Origin: Paraburkholderia sp. BL9I2N2
GTDB lineage: Bacteria; Pseudomonadota; Gammaproteobacteria; Burkholderiales; Burkholderiaceae
Assembly (NCBI RefSeq): GCF_004339745.1
Contig: NZ_SMGP01000001.1
Coordinates: forward strand, 3,410,001-3,474,000
DNA: 64,000 nucleotides
Reading direction: 5' to 3'
Below, one piece after another: positions 1-10,844 of this stretch (position 1 is the first letter of the stretch; the number at the start of each line of letters is the position of its first letter). The notes beneath the pieces are model-generated. The model saw only the letters and a list, made by a program, of their open reading frames with translations, searched no databases and was not told the origin of the DNA. The position numbers were made by a program, and so were the translations under genes.

Positions 1-1226
1 TCTAGAAATCTTGTTTCAGTGCGGAAAGCAACATACACGCTTTCTCCCGCACTAACGGGGGTAAGGAGGAGAGCTTCGGCGGTCGGGCAACGCTTGCAGT
101 GTTCGCGTTGCCCGTGTCTCCACCACATGGCGTTGCCGGGGTTCGGCCTTATCGCCGATTGCCGGCCATTTCTTTTGCTGAGAGCCGCGTCTGCGTCGTC
201 GCGATGATCGGCGCGGCCTTCATGGTTTGCGGCAGATGCCCCTGCCGATGCGCATCGGGACGCAGGCTGCCTGCGCGTCCCAAAGAAAGAGTTAGTTATC
301 GTCTCGTGGCGTTCTGGAACGTGCGACACATAATGCGCATACGAAAACGCCAATCACCACGCCGAATATGAAGCATAAAAAATGTGTCAAAACGCTCGAC
401 ATTTACCTGGTCCTTTCAATTGAGGCGAGATTGAATTTATAACGATTCACCTCCTTCGCGATTCACCGGAAGTCACCGCGCGCAGCCGGTAGAACGTCAA
501 AGACACACAGGCAGCAGCGATGGTATGACGCGGCGGTTAGCGCGCCAATCATCATACTTTACTAGAATCGCGACCAGGTCGGAAAACGGCCCAACTGAAG
601 CAGTACGCGTATGGCGTGGCAGTGGATGCGACATCAGGCACCAGCCGGCTGCGGATGATCGCGCCCGTTGGAGGTCACAGCGTGAAGCCAGCCGCGCATA
701 CGAGCATGGCAAAGTCGGCGAAAGCGCGGATGTAGTGCGACGCGAGGCAAGAACTGCAGGCCGCCGCGTAATGACAGTTTGACAGACAAAGCAGACGACG
801 AACGGCAACTTCCGATCAGATCGCGCGGCCTATGCAAGGGCAGTAGGCCGACGAGTCGCGGGCGGGCGCTCCGCGCGAGAGTGATTGCTGACACGCGCGA
901 ATAGCTCTCCGCAGGAGCGGGAAACTGCCGCGCACGATCCCGAGCACACGGACCACGGCACGGTATTTCGTTGGCCAGTGCCTGACCATTTGTCTCCAGG
1001 CCTTCTTTCTTCTTGCGCTACAAGCACCGCGGCCGATCAATCGCGAGCTTACCAATATCACGACACGTGAGCGGCAAGCCTACTCTTTCCGATACCGGCG
1101 TCAGGCTCCCTGAAGCCAGGTGCTCGCCACATTTTATAGTTCCGCAAGGCCAGCAATCTGTGCGAACACGCAACATACTGCTGGCCGTCCCAGACTTCAA
1201 TTCGATTTGTGAATACGGCAAAACCC
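1..1226. other. No supported gene; anonymous or decayed DNA
   Basis: Open frames here are short, overlap on both strands and show no family motif or good ribosome-binding site. Nothing recognisable was found. The stretch lies downstream of the minus-strand Crp/Fnr gene. Confidence 0.5.
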
Positions 1227-1961
1227 TCAGCGCGTGACTTCCATCGCGTTGATACGCGGCAATAGCCGATCGAATTCGCGTTTCACGATCTCATAACATT
1301 CGCATGAGCGCGCCTCAAGTCCGGTCCGATCGAGGATCCGCACACGGCCACGGCTGTGATGGATGAGATCGGCTTCGCAAAGCTTGCCGGAGGCCTCAGT
1401 CACGCCTTCACGACGCACGCCGAGCATGTCGGCAATGAGTTGCTGCGTGACTTGCAAATCGCTTGTGCCCGAACGATCGATATCGACCAGCAGCCACCGG
1501 CACAGTTGCTCGTCCAGTCGATGCAGCCTGTTGCACGCCGCAGTCTGTGCGACCTGCGTGAGCAGGGCCTGCATGTATAGCAGCATCAGTGAGCGCAGCG
1601 AAGCGCAATTGCGCAACGCTTCGCGCAGTGCTGTAGCGCTGATTCGATAAGCGAAACCCCGGCATTGAGCCTGAACGCTGGCTGGCATGGTGTCTCCGCC
1701 CGTCAGGATCGGCACGCCTGTCGTGCCATCCCTGCCGATCGCGGCAATTTCCACCGAACTGCCGTTTTCCATGGTTTGCAGCAGAGACACGATCGCTGTG
1801 GCCGGAAAATAGACGGTTCGTATGAGTTCACCGGATTTCGACAGCAGTTGCCCCGGACTCAATTCGACGAGTTCAAGATGAGGAAGTATTGCGTCCCATT
1901 CATGCGTTGGGAGCGCCTCGAACAGACGGTTGCCACGGCGGTATGACTGGAATGTCGTCAT
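1227..1961 (-). CDS. Crp/Fnr-family transcriptional regulator
   Basis: A cyclic-nucleotide-binding-fold regulator of about 244 residues. An N-terminal effector domain (roughly residues 20-130, with the pattern LSPGQLLSKSGE and a later SSVEIAAIGRDGTTG loop) is followed by a C-terminal winged helix-turn-helix (VTQQLIADMLGVRREGVTEA). It lacks the Fnr cysteine cluster near the N-terminus, and the cAMP-contact residues of Crp are not evident, so its ligand is unknown. The open frame extends upstream to 2099, but two ATGs at 1964 and 1961 follow a GAGGGAA ribosome-binding site, so the start is placed at 1961 (1964 is equally possible). Proteins of this type are common in Burkholderiaceae. No neighbour suggests a target. 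The family is clear; the regulon is not. Confidence 0.85.
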   Translation of the reverse strand: MTTFQSYRRGNRLFEALPTHEWDAILPHLELVELSPGQLLSKSGELIRTVYFPATAIVSLLQTMENGSSVEIAAIGRDGTTGVPILTGGDTMPASVQAQCRGFAYRISATALREALRNCASLRSLMLLYMQALLTQVAQTAACNRLHRLDEQLCRWLLVDIDRSGTSDLQVTQQLIADMLGVRREGVTEASGKLCEADLIHHSRGRVRILDRTGLEARSCECYEIVKREFDRLLPRINAMEVTR

Positions 1962-1964
1962 CAT

Positions 1965-2434
1965 TTCCCTCACGTAAGTATCGCAGCCCGCCTTGGTACG
2001 GCAGGCCTCGCTCGAATCGAGGAACCAATGACGATGCATTGCCCTCATTCGCGCGGTCGGCAAACAGAAGCGGTAATGGAGACGATCAAAGCTTCGCATT
2101 GGTCATCGCGTTGCATTCGATGTCGCAGTGCAGCATAGCCGCCAAAGAAGGTCGCGCCAATAATGCTGGCGGAATAGCCCGCACGATCGGCGGATATAAG
2201 AGGACTTATTTGCGTTGAACGTTCGTTGAAACGCTGGACGCCAATGTCACTTTGCTGCAGACCGAAAGGACCCCGATGTTAGCTGAAGTGTCAATAGGTC
2301 GTAGTGTGGATTCACAACATGTCCAGTTTATTAAGGAGGTCTATGGGACGACATAAAGCGAACGAACCCGCCCTATCTCAGCGACTCGAGTCGGTGAGCC
2401 AGTGTGGTGCTGAGTGGACATGCTTGCCCGTCAG
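1965..2434. other. Intergenic, no gene seen
   Basis: This is the upstream region of the Crp/Fnr gene and the downstream side of the oxidoreductase at 2435. Plus-strand open frames here are antisense shadows. No clear terminator or operator was identified. Confidence 0.4.
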
Positions 2435-3922
2435 TCAGCGGCGATGGTCCGCTCGACCGCGACGTGGCCGGCCCCCGGCATGTGTGTCGTCATCCGCCGT
2501 CGCGATCATTTCCGCTTCCTGTGCAACAGCCTTCTCGGCCAACGCTTTCAGAACTCCGGTCAGAATCCGCCTGCCGATTTCATGATGAAAGATCCAGACG
2601 CCATGGATTCGTCCGGTGAATGCGGCCTCGCTCCCGATCTCCGGGTCGGGCCGAAAACCGGAACCCAGCCCAAACGTGAAGAGTCCGCGTATCACTTTGC
2701 CGTTAGTGTCGAGCGGACGGCCGAATTTGTCGACCTCGATGCCGCCCTGGCGGAACAGCAGAGGAATCTCCGCCCCTCGATGGTCGACCAGTACGGACAT
2801 GTTGGGCCCATAGCCGGCGCTATGAACCACGCCACATGACTGCGTGAGACAGGTGGCAGCACGGGCGCGCTCGCCTTCCCCGGAGGCGGCATCGATCAAT
2901 TCGACACGCGGCTTCGTTCCCGCGACGCGACCTTGCGACATCACCGAACATGCAATCTCGAATGCGCGGTAGCGCAGACCGCTCGAACGGTTCACGCGCC
3001 GCGTGATCGGGCAAATATCGTTGACTGGGTCGACCATATAACCCCATGCGCGCGCTTCCTCCTCGGTTTCAAAAAACAGCCGGATCGGCGAGCGATGAAT
3101 GATGGCGATTTCATCGAGTCCGGCGCCGCCGAGATCAGTCGCAAGACGCTCGGTCATCGTGAACGCGCTATGCGAGCCGCCGATGATCGTGATCCGGTTC
3201 ATACGCCGGGCCGCGGCAGGGGCGAACACGGGCGCGAAGGTGTCGACCAGTTGCGTGCTCGTGAGGCGAAGCAGTTCATCCGACGTGCAGGTGATGACGC
3301 CGTTGCCCGGCAATGGAATGTCCAGCGTGCGGCACAGATCATCGACCTCTTCGACGCGCTGCGTTCCGCCCAGATTCATCACGACGGTGTCGCTAATCAC
3401 CATCCGGCGTGCCGCGGGTCTGCGCGTGTCGTGATAAGCGATTTCGAAGCGGCCGTCCCGGTCGCGACGAATCGCATCGATTTCGTGTCCGCGCAGTACA
3501 TCGACGTCGAAATGTTCGACGAGGTGCTCGATGAGTCGCTCGGCAGCCAGCGTGAGCAGTTCGCCGACCTCGGAGAGCAGCGGCGCACCGTCGGGGTCCG
3601 CGGCCAGTTTCCTATGCAACTCGTTGTATTCGCGGATGTCGCCGAACACCTCGTCGAAGCGTTCGTGCTCGAGGCACGCGAGGAAAGATTTGGCGACCGA
3701 GTTGCCTGTAACGTTTACATAGTCGCCGAGCTTGCCTGCTCCGAGGCTCGCGCGTTTGTCGATGATCAGCAGCCCGTTTCTGGCCACCTCTGCCAGCTTG
3801 CCGCTCTTGAACGCGTAGAACAGGAAGCCCATTCCTGCCGGGCCGGCGCCGCACAACACACACGAGTAATCGCTTGGTACGCTCCCGGAACTATCCGGAT
3901 CTACTGCTGAGGACCTCTGCAT
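2435..3922 (-). CDS. FAD/NAD(P)-dependent oxidoreductase (monooxygenase-like)
   Basis: A 495-residue flavoprotein. The N-terminal dinucleotide-binding motif GAGPAGMGFLF (about residues 25-35) fits FAD binding, and a second Rossmann-type motif IIGGSHSAFT near residue 250 fits NAD(P)H binding. This two-fingerprint layout matches flavin-containing or N-hydroxylating monooxygenases, but the substrate cannot be assigned. The last twenty residues are basic and low in complexity (RPRRGRADHRR) and may be an extension. No strong ribosome-binding site precedes the ATG at 3922, so the start is uncertain. The gene stands alone on the minus strand between regulator and chemotaxis genes. A pyridine nucleotide-disulphide oxidoreductase relative is an alternative. 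Confidence 0.75.
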   Translation of the reverse strand: MQRSSAVDPDSSGSVPSDYSCVLCGAGPAGMGFLFYAFKSGKLAEVARNGLLIIDKRASLGAGKLGDYVNVTGNSVAKSFLACLEHERFDEVFGDIREYNELHRKLAADPDGAPLLSEVGELLTLAAERLIEHLVEHFDVDVLRGHEIDAIRRDRDGRFEIAYHDTRRPAARRMVISDTVVMNLGGTQRVEEVDDLCRTLDIPLPGNGVITCTSDELLRLTSTQLVDTFAPVFAPAAARRMNRITIIGGSHSAFTMTERLATDLGGAGLDEIAIIHRSPIRLFFETEEEARAWGYMVDPVNDICPITRRVNRSSGLRYRAFEIACSVMSQGRVAGTKPRVELIDAASGEGERARAATCLTQSCGVVHSAGYGPNMSVLVDHRGAEIPLLFRQGGIEVDKFGRPLDTNGKVIRGLFTFGLGSGFRPDPEIGSEAAFTGRIHGVWIFHHEIGRRILTGVLKALAEKAVAQEAEMIATADDDTHAGGRPRRGRADHRR

Positions 3923-4309
3923 GACTTTTGGGCTCGATAGTTGTCCGCTGTGAATTGATGCGCCCCATGCGCGTCGCCGGAGTCGAGGACATTCCTCGGA
4001 TCGGATTCAACACACAATATCCCTTAACGAGACGCATCGCTCTGTGCGCTCGCGCACGGACAAAATTTCGAAACCTTACTGCAAGGTATCTATAGCCCAA
4101 CATTTTGCTGTACGGAATAAATTTCCTGCCAAGCATTGCGTCGGGAAATTGTTCTTTTGGCAAGCAATCGACGTACCACAAAAACATAAAATGCCACACA
4201 TATGGGCACATTTTACAAAATCTAACACTTAGGATTTCTTATTTAAATTGCTGTTAGTGCCCTGTTAAAACCGGCACTCGCGAACAACGCGAGCGCGGCC
4301 CCTCTGCCA
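3923..4309. other. AT-richer intergenic region
   Basis: The stretch is locally AT-rich compared with its neighbours and holds no convincing gene. It probably carries the promoter of the oxidoreductase and the transcript end of the chemotaxis gene. No exact site can be fixed by eye. Confidence 0.4.
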
Positions 4310-5857
4310 TTACGCCATCTGGAATACCGCCACGGCGTCGCGCAATATGGTCGCCTGCTCTTCCAGCGACTTCGCCGCCGCAGCTGCCTCTTCCACGAGC
4401 GCCGCATTGTGTTGCGTGACTTCGTCGATCTGCGAGACGGCCTTGTTGACCTGTTCGATACCGTCGCTCTGTTCGAGTGCGGACGCCTCGATCTCGTTCA
4501 TCACGCCAGTCACTCGCTCGACGGCGCTCATGGCTTCGTGAATCGTCTTCTGCGCGTCGGACACGAGGGAGGCACCCTCCTGAACCTTGGCGGCCGATTC
4601 GCCGATCAGTTCCTTGATTTCCTTCGCCGCCGCACCCGAGCGCTGTGCGAGGCTGCGCACTTCCGAAGCCACGACCGCGAAGCCACGCCCCTGCTCGCCG
4701 GCGCGCGCCGCTTCCACCGCGGCGTTCAACGCCAGAATGTTGGTCTGAAACGCAATCCCCTCGATCATGCCGATGATTTCGGTCACCTTGCGCGACGACT
4801 CGCTGATCCCATCCATCGTTTCAGTGACACGCGAGACCACTTTGCCGCCACGCGTGACCGTGTCGAGCGCGCCGTGCGCGAGCCGGTTTGCCTGCTTCGC
4901 GTTGTCCGCGTTCTGTTTCACGGTGGCCGACAACTGCTCCATGCTCGCGGCGGTCTGTTGAAGCGCCGCTGCCTGCTGCTCGGTGCGCGAAGACAGATCC
5001 GCATTGCCCGACGCAATCTCGTTTGCCCCTTGTGTGATCGCCGTCGTGCTGCCGCGCACCTTGGACACGGTTTCGACGAGGCCGTCGCGCATCTTCGTCA
5101 ACGCGCCCAGCAGCTGGCCCATTTCGTTGCGCGATTTGATCTTGATGGCGACAGTCAGATCACCGGCGGCGATGCGCTCGAAGTGCTTGACGGTTGCGTT
5201 GACCGGCTTGATCAACGCCACTGACAAACCAATGCGCGCCGCCACGCCGATCACGAGCGCGATAGCGCCGATTGCGGCGAACAGCAGCGTCGCGATCTGG
5301 AAGCGCTGCGCGGCCGTTTGGGCTTGCTGATGCTGGCTGTCGATCCGCGAATGTTCGAGCGCGTCGATCGCTTTCGAATAGGTGGCGTAAAAGCCGTTCG
5401 CCGTCTCGCCCTGAATGTTGCGGAAGGTATTGAAATCGAAGTCGGCCAGCGCCTTGAACTCCGGCTCGATCGCCTTATCGACCAGCGCGCCGCGTGCCTG
5501 CTCCACGTTTTGCGCGAGCTTCTGCTCGTTCTCGTCCGCGAACGGACCGGCCATGTAATTGCGGAAGTCTTTGTTCGATTCGACCAGCACCTTGTGCGCG
5601 GCCGGCAACAGGTCATCGGTCTGCTTGCCGACGCTAAAGAGCGTCTGATACGAACCCAATGCGAGTTGCACTTGCAGCAGCTTCTCGGAGCTTGCCTTCA
5701 GATGCGACAGCGCGGCCGCACTACGCTGCGTGTCGTCGAGGCTGCTGTTGGCGAGCTTGAGCGCGCCATAGCCGACACCGATCACTGTCAGCAGGAAAGC
5801 GACGAATACGCTGATCACCAGCGTCAGGCCGCCACGAATTGTGATGTTATTTAGCAT
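4310..5857 (-). CDS. Methyl-accepting chemotaxis protein
   Basis: A 515-residue membrane chemoreceptor (Tar/Tsr type). The N-terminal transmembrane helix (about residues 10-32) precedes a four-helix periplasmic sensor domain (about 35-190) and a second transmembrane helix (about 190-215). A HAMP domain ([17 protein letters not shown] region) and a long cytoplasmic signalling coiled coil follow. The conserved hairpin tip is seen in [20 protein letters not shown] and [18 protein letters not shown]. It signals to CheA/CheW from the inner membrane; the ligand is unknown. The start at 5857 is chosen because GGAGACCCA precedes the ATG; the open frame upstream to 5950 is basic and unlike the family. 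There is no C-terminal CheR-docking pentapeptide. Confidence 0.95.
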   Translation of the reverse strand: MLNNITIRGGLTLVISVFVAFLLTVIGVGYGALKLANSSLDDTQRSAAALSHLKASSEKLLQVQLALGSYQTLFSVGKQTDDLLPAAHKVLVESNKDFRNYMAGPFADENEQKLAQNVEQARGALVDKAIEPEFKALADFDFNTFRNIQGETANGFYATYSKAIDALEHSRIDSQHQQAQTAAQRFQIATLLFAAIGAIALVIGVAARIGLSVALIKPVNATVKHFERIAAGDLTVAIKIKSRNEMGQLLGALTKMRDGLVETVSKVRGSTTAITQGANEIASGNADLSSRTEQQAAALQQTAASMEQLSATVKQNADNAKQANRLAHGALDTVTRGGKVVSRVTETMDGISESSRKVTEIIGMIEGIAFQTNILALNAAVEAARAGEQGRGFAVVASEVRSLAQRSGAAAKEIKELIGESAAKVQEGASLVSDAQKTIHEAMSAVERVTGVMNEIEASALEQSDGIEQVNKAVSQIDEVTQHNAALVEEAAAAAKSLEEQATILRDAVAVFQMA

Positions 5858-6129
5858 TGGGTCTCCGGAACGTCTTGCCGATCGGCGGCGGAACAGATTG
5901 GCAGGCGCGCGCGCCGTCTTTTTTTGCGCGTGACTTACTCTTCGCCGCATCCAGGTTAACGACCTCGCACGAACCCTGCTAAATAGGTGGAATCCATGAC
6001 CGGCGGGCGTTTGCGAGTGTCTTTCACCTCACTATCTGGGATATTCGTGCGACTACGCGGCACCGCTCGTTTTCCGGGCGTTGCGCGTTTCGTTTGTATA
6101 ATTCGGCGTCTTCGCTCAGGCCCACTTTC

Positions 6130-7230
6130 ATGCTTAGTTTTGCGCTCGGCTTTCTCGTTTCACTGCTGATCACGCTGTTGATCGTGCGCTACGCGCATCT
6201 GCATGAAAAATTCTCCACCGACACCGATCTGGCCGGCGTGCAGAAATTCCATGTTCGCCCGGTGCCGCGCATCGGTGGGACCGGGATTCTGCTCGGGCTG
6301 ATCGTCTCCGCCGTGCAGTTGCATCACGCGTATCCCGCCGTGTCAGGCGGCATTCTCGGGCTGATTGCGTGCGGCATGCCGGCCTTCGGCTCGGGTCTGG
6401 TCGAAGACCTGACCAAGCGCGTGTCGCCGCTTGCAAGGCTGGTCTGCACGATGGCCGCGGCCGCGCTCGCCTATTTCCTGCTGAACATCGCCGTGACGCG
6501 CATCAGCGTGCCGCCGCTTGACTTCCTGCTCTCGTACGCGGTGATCTCCTGCGCGGTCACGGTGCTGGCGGTTGCCGCGCTCGCCAACGCGATCAATATC
6601 ATCGACGGCTTCAACGGACTCGCGTCGATGGTCGCGTTCATGATGTTCGCCTCGCTCGCCTACGTCGCGTTCCAGGTGTCCGATCCGATCGTGCTGTCCG
6701 CCTCGTTCATGATGATGGGCGCGGTGCTCGGCTTCTTCATCTGGAATTTCCCAGCGGGGCTGATCTTTCTCGGCGACGGCGGCGCGTATTTCATCGGCTT
6801 CATGCTGGCCGAACTGTCGATCATGCTGGTGATGCGCAATCGCGACGTATCGGCGTGGTATCCCGTGCTGCTGTTCATGTATCCGATCTTCGAGACCTGC
6901 TTCTCGATCTACCGGAAGAAATTCATTCGCGGCATGTCGCCGGGCATTCCCGACGGCGTGCATCTGCATATGCTGGTGTACAAACGGCTCATGCGCTGGG
7001 CGGTCGGCGCGCGTACCGCACGTGAATTGACGCGGCGTAACTCGCTGACGTCCCCGTATTTGTGGCTGCTGTGTCTGATCGCGGTCGTGCCGGCCACGCT
7101 GTTCTGGCGGCATACGCTGCATCTGTTCTGCTTCGTGGTGGTGTTCGCCGGGACGTATGTCTGGCTCTACGTGAGTATCGTGCGCTTCAAGTCGCCGCGG
7201 TGGATGGTGGTCAGGAAAAGGAGACGGTGA
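6130..7230 (+). CDS. WecA/MraY-like polyprenyl-phosphate sugar-1-phosphate transferase (GT4)
   Basis: A polytopic inner-membrane enzyme of about 366 residues with some ten hydrophobic segments. It is expected to transfer a HexNAc-1-phosphate from a UDP-sugar to undecaprenyl phosphate, the first step of O-antigen or related glycan synthesis. Family motifs are visible but variant: LVEDLTKRVSPLARL where most members have a DD pair, NAINIIDGFNGLA, FLGDGGAYFIGF, and a cytoplasmic HLHM in place of the usual HIHH. The ATG at 6130 is preferred over 6094 because the hydrophobic N-terminus begins there. It is intact, whereas a decayed copy of its 3' half lies at 10845-11262, and a second unrelated-looking GT4 at 41939 carries a frameshift. 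Confidence 0.88.
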   Translation: MLSFALGFLVSLLITLLIVRYAHLHEKFSTDTDLAGVQKFHVRPVPRIGGTGILLGLIVSAVQLHHAYPAVSGGILGLIACGMPAFGSGLVEDLTKRVSPLARLVCTMAAAALAYFLLNIAVTRISVPPLDFLLSYAVISCAVTVLAVAALANAINIIDGFNGLASMVAFMMFASLAYVAFQVSDPIVLSASFMMMGAVLGFFIWNFPAGLIFLGDGGAYFIGFMLAELSIMLVMRNRDVSAWYPVLLFMYPIFETCFSIYRKKFIRGMSPGIPDGVHLHMLVYKRLMRWAVGARTARELTRRNSLTSPYLWLLCLIAVVPATLFWRHTLHLFCFVVVFAGTYVWLYVSIVRFKSPRWMVVRKRRR

Positions 7231-7239
7231 GCGCGGCTC

Positions 7240-7690
7240 ACCGCTCCCCATATCAGCAGAGTTAGAGCGAGCTCAGCCTCTTCTGCGCGTGCGGGCCTCC
7301 TGTATGCGTTGCCGGTGCTCGACGAAGAAGTCAGAGCGCGTGCCTGGATGTCACGTGCATCACGTCGGTCACCAACGCGAATGGGCAGACGCCCTGTCCC
7401 GGTGGGCGCAAACTATTGCTCGCGTACCCTTAGGTGCCGGTAAAGTCCGCGACGCTCGAGCAGTGCCGTTGGAGGCGTGGGAGACAACGCTACCGCTTCA
7501 TGGAAAAGGACCAAACCCTTCGATGGCCCGCAGCCTTTGCGGAAGGAGATTGGGCAGAAACCGCAGCTTTGCCGCGCTCTGCTTTATTGGCGAGGCATGT
7601 ACGAACCGCTGCCCGAAAACCGAGTGCCGCCTGACGGGCAAGTGTCCCCGACTTACGAGGAAAGGCTAACGGAAATGGCCTCCATTTCAG
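7240..7690 (-). pseudogene. Remnant of NERD-domain gene
   Basis: The nucleotide sequence runs collinear with the 3' part of the intact NERD gene at 11310-12020 (for example the stretch around 7430-7600 against 11455-11640), but it has no open frame. The relation to the upstream GT4 gene is tail-to-tail, as in the second copy. This shows that a GT4-NERD unit was duplicated and that here the NERD half decayed. Confidence 0.75.
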
Positions 7691-8310
7691 GCGTAGCGTC
7701 GTCCGAGCCGATGCTGCGATAACCCTTGCCGACATATAGACAGGGCAAAACCTAAATCTCCATTTGGACAGACTTAAAAGGCTTCAGCATGACCGAAAAA
7801 TCGCCCACCGGCGCCCATAACCTTGCTTACATTTTAATCCCCACCCGGGCAACCCTCGGTTATCCGAACCGATTCAAGAAACTCCGCGCTGTAACGCAAC
7901 GTCGTCGGCAATTCCTTGATTTTTCAGAAAAACTACACAACATACTCGATCCCCTGTCGGGCGAGCGCTATACCACAGCTTATCAATTCTGGGCGCCTCA
8001 AGGATTCGCTTCGCCGGCCTTACGTCCGTCCTTGACCCGCCAAACCTACCCACTCAAAATTCAAAAGAGGCAAAATACTTGAATCAAGGAGCTCAGACCG
8101 GTAACAAAAGACCTGAGTCAATGTGCCGCCCAAAACGATTGGCGCTGCGCAGCTTTCCAATCAGCCCGGCGGTTTGCTGGGCGCAGTACGTCCGCGGTTT
8201 TCGTGGAGAGCCGGCGCGGCAGCGAACCGCATCGTTCATCTCCGACAGATCCGGGGCCCAGATCTGTAAGACCGTGTTGATCTTACCCGCGTGATTGCCG
8301 AAGTTGCGAA
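7691..8310. other. No supported gene
   Basis: A 97-codon plus-strand frame at 7789-8082 begins after an AAAAGG sequence and is somewhat AT-richer than its surroundings, but it has no recognisable domain. It is noted only as a possible small gene. Nothing else is seen. Confidence 0.3.
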
Positions 8311-8640
8311 TCATACACCGGACGGGATAGCCGGATGCCACTGGTTACATGCGCGGCACTTATGCCGACACGCCGCCGGTTCTAACGATGCTGCACCCAC
8401 AAGCATTGTCCGCAGCGCTGTAAGACGTTGCTGCTGGGCAGGCACGAGCTGAAACTGGTCACCGATGCCTGCGATGCGACCGAGCCAATATGATGGGCCG
8501 AAGTATTCCGAAGCATCGCCCATGCGGCTATTGACCAAGTAACAGACCACCTTTTCGAGATGCGCTATTTCAGCGTCAGCGAGCGGCGCAGGCCGCTTGA
8601 ATCGATGTTGTTCATGCGCAATCGTTGCTTTCGGCTTCAT
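8311..8640 (-). CDS. Small hypothetical protein
   Basis: A 109-residue soluble protein beginning MKPKATIAHEQHRF. The start at 8640 follows a GGAGG sequence, although with long spacing inside a palindromic GGAGGGCGTCCTCC. The composition looks coding, with a helical charged segment (LADAEIAHLEKVVCYLVN) and aromatic residues in the centre. No domain is recognised. The C-terminus may be truncated, because the surroundings are decayed. Confidence 0.45.
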   Translation of the reverse strand: MKPKATIAHEQHRFKRPAPLADAEIAHLEKVVCYLVNSRMGDASEYFGPSYWLGRIAGIGDQFQLVPAQQQRLTALRTMLVGAASLEPAACRHKCRACNQWHPAIPSGV

Positions 8641-9075
8641 CGGAGGACGCCCTCCGACTGGCTCGAAGCCGGATTGAGCAGCGCACAGCCAGACGCACCA
8701 CGAGCTCGAATGCAAACCCGGCCAAGCGGGAAATCTGCGACGCGCCCAGAATTGCGGATGTTGTGGCGAACGCCATCGGGAGGGTTGTCGCGAACGCCTT
8801 TAAAACCGCATCTGCGTTCCGCGTAACCTTCGCTCACGCCGGGACTGCGGCAATACACTGTTTTGGATTGCATGACTCGATGAATTCTCTTTCGGTGAAT
8901 TCATCTTGCCGGGATCAATGAGAAGTCAAGACAGCTCGGTGCGTCGACCGTCGCACGCAATATAAAGAACGCAAATTGACATCGAGCCTCGGAAAACCGT
9001 AGCCCTGTCGAGCACGCAGCCGCAGTAAGCAACGAATCACGACGTCGCCACTGCCGGGTATTCAGGGCCTAGCCC

Positions 9076-10602
9076 GAATGGCACTTACTTAAGCCCGTGG
9101 CGCGTGCCCATATTTTCGGACGCGCTCGCGTGCGATGTGACGAGGCTCTTTCAGCCATGGGTAAGACTTCGGTCTTCGTTTGCGCATTCGTGGTTCGATG
9201 CGACCGGGGCGATTCCCAACGCAAGACTGCGCGATCAGGTAGAACAGGAGACTCTGGTCGTGGGTTGCTGCCAGACCTCGGGCCAGCCATTCAGTCCATA
9301 ACTGCACGGTGGGTTTGAAACTCAGTGTTCTCGGATCGGTGGCATAGTGGCTCGCGGCCTGAGCCATCAGCAACCGAATCACGTTATAGGCCAGCAGATG
9401 GACCCAGATCTCCTTCTCGTTCATGTGGGCAGTCTGGCAATGCAGTACCTCCATACCCATCGTCGTCTCGATGTTGCGTAGATCCAGTTCCACGTTCCAA
9501 CGCCTGGCGTACAACTGCGAGAGGTCCTGTTTGCTGGTCTTGCGTGCATCAAGCATCGTGGTGACCAGCACCCGGTGATGCAGCCTGGACTCGCGCACCA
9601 TCAGTTCATCGGGGAAGGCCTGGTACTGCTCACGCGTCATCCAGTCGGGACGCTGCCGGGGTTTGGGCCACGTCACAATGTGATCGCGCATGCCCAGCGA
9701 CTTGCCTCGCCGAAAGTCGGTGCGGCGCGCCCCATGCTGTTCCATCACGACATCCACTCCGGCGGCGATCATTGAGGCCATCAGAAAGTAGTGGCAGTAC
9801 AAGGCATCGGCGACGATCACATCACCTTTGCGAAACGTATCTTGCAGCATGCGAAACGCCGTCAGCTCCCCGCTGCCTTTGCCCGCGTACGTTCCGACAC
9901 CCGCCTCCAGCACGGCGCCGCTTGCCAGACAGATCACCGCAACCAGATAGGCTAACGGAAATCCCACTCCTTCGGCCTGAGAACTGGACTGCGGGAAGCG
10001 GGCCTGGTTCGACGGCGTATCGGGCATCGAGATCCCTGTCCCGTCAACCAGCTTGACCGGGCGCCCGCGCCACGTCCAGGCCGGTCTGGCCTGCTCGTGC
10101 AGTTGACGTCCTGTCTCGCGCGTCAACTCCCGCACCATCGTCAGCGGCAGTCTCTGGCGAGCGCGGCAGTAGCCTCCTGTACGCACACTCATGGGTCGCA
10201 GCCCGTCGGCAGCTCGCTGCGCAGCCCACCCGTTGACCGCCTTCTGACAGGAGGCGTCCTCTTCCAGCGCCTGGCGCATGAACATCGACAGTGTCACCGT
10301 CGGCGGATACAGCCGTTCCCGATGTTCTGGCAAATGCGCTTCCGTTATGTCCAACAGCCCAGGGCTCGTCAGTATGTTGAAGTAATCAACCGCCTGTGCC
10401 CTGCGTGCCCGGCTTTGAACGCCGCCTGGTGTTTGCCTGTGATGACTTCGTGCATTACGATCCATGGGGGCTGGTCCTTGGAATGAGACGGGTGTTTGCT
10501 TGGTAACAACCATCCTATCAATCCCTGGATCAGCCTCCTCCGTTTCTCTTCAAGTACTTACCCGCGTCTTCTCCTCCACGCTGGCTTAAGTAAGTGCCAT
10601 TC
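9076..10602 (-). mobile_element. IS4-family insertion sequence with 10-bp target duplication
   Basis: The element is 1527 bp with perfect 18-bp terminal inverted repeats (GAATGGCACTTACTTAAG at 9076-9093 and its complement at 10585-10602). The direct repeat GGCCTAGCCC flanks it at 9066-9075 and 10603-10612. It carries one intact transposase. The perfect ends, duplication and open frame suggest a recent insertion. Confidence 0.93.
9089..10513 (-). CDS. IS4-family transposase
   Basis: A 474-residue DDE transposase filling the IS at 9076-10602. Candidate catalytic acids are in VKLVDGTGISMPD, GDVIVADALYCH and the Y-(2)-R-(3)-E motif YARRWNVELDLRNIE, which is the IS4 signature. Length and layout are normal and the frame is undisturbed. 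The stop codon lies only 13 bp inside the left inverted repeat. The exact start is not fixed; 10513 is the first ATG of the frame. Confidence 0.92.
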   Translation of the reverse strand: MVVTKQTPVSFQGPAPMDRNARSHHRQTPGGVQSRARRAQAVDYFNILTSPGLLDITEAHLPEHRERLYPPTVTLSMFMRQALEEDASCQKAVNGWAAQRAADGLRPMSVRTGGYCRARQRLPLTMVRELTRETGRQLHEQARPAWTWRGRPVKLVDGTGISMPDTPSNQARFPQSSSQAEGVGFPLAYLVAVICLASGAVLEAGVGTYAGKGSGELTAFRMLQDTFRKGDVIVADALYCHYFLMASMIAAGVDVVMEQHGARRTDFRRGKSLGMRDHIVTWPKPRQRPDWMTREQYQAFPDELMVRESRLHHRVLVTTMLDARKTSKQDLSQLYARRWNVELDLRNIETTMGMEVLHCQTAHMNEKEIWVHLLAYNVIRLLMAQAASHYATDPRTLSFKPTVQLWTEWLARGLAATHDQSLLFYLIAQSCVGNRPGRIEPRMRKRRPKSYPWLKEPRHIARERVRKYGHAPRA

Positions 10603-10844
10603 GGCCTAGCCCCCAAGCACGGGTCCCGACCGGCTGAGAGAATACCGGCGGAAATGAGTCTTGTCCCAACGGAAGTTTGATGCGAGGCGCTCCGTATGCC
10701 GCAGAAAGTGAGTGAGCGCTGCTGCTGCCATCGTGTAGGGAAATGGACGGGCGTTGACCTACGCCGCAAAGGCTTGCGCAAAAGACGGCAGCGGAGTCGT
10801 CAGCACGAGTTATTCCAGCAGACGCATGAGCGACTGTCCGGCAC

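Noticed and set aside
2933..3910. 325-codon plus-strand frame
   Set aside because: It is the antisense shadow of the FAD-dependent oxidoreductase; composition is Arg/Ala/Asp/His-biased.
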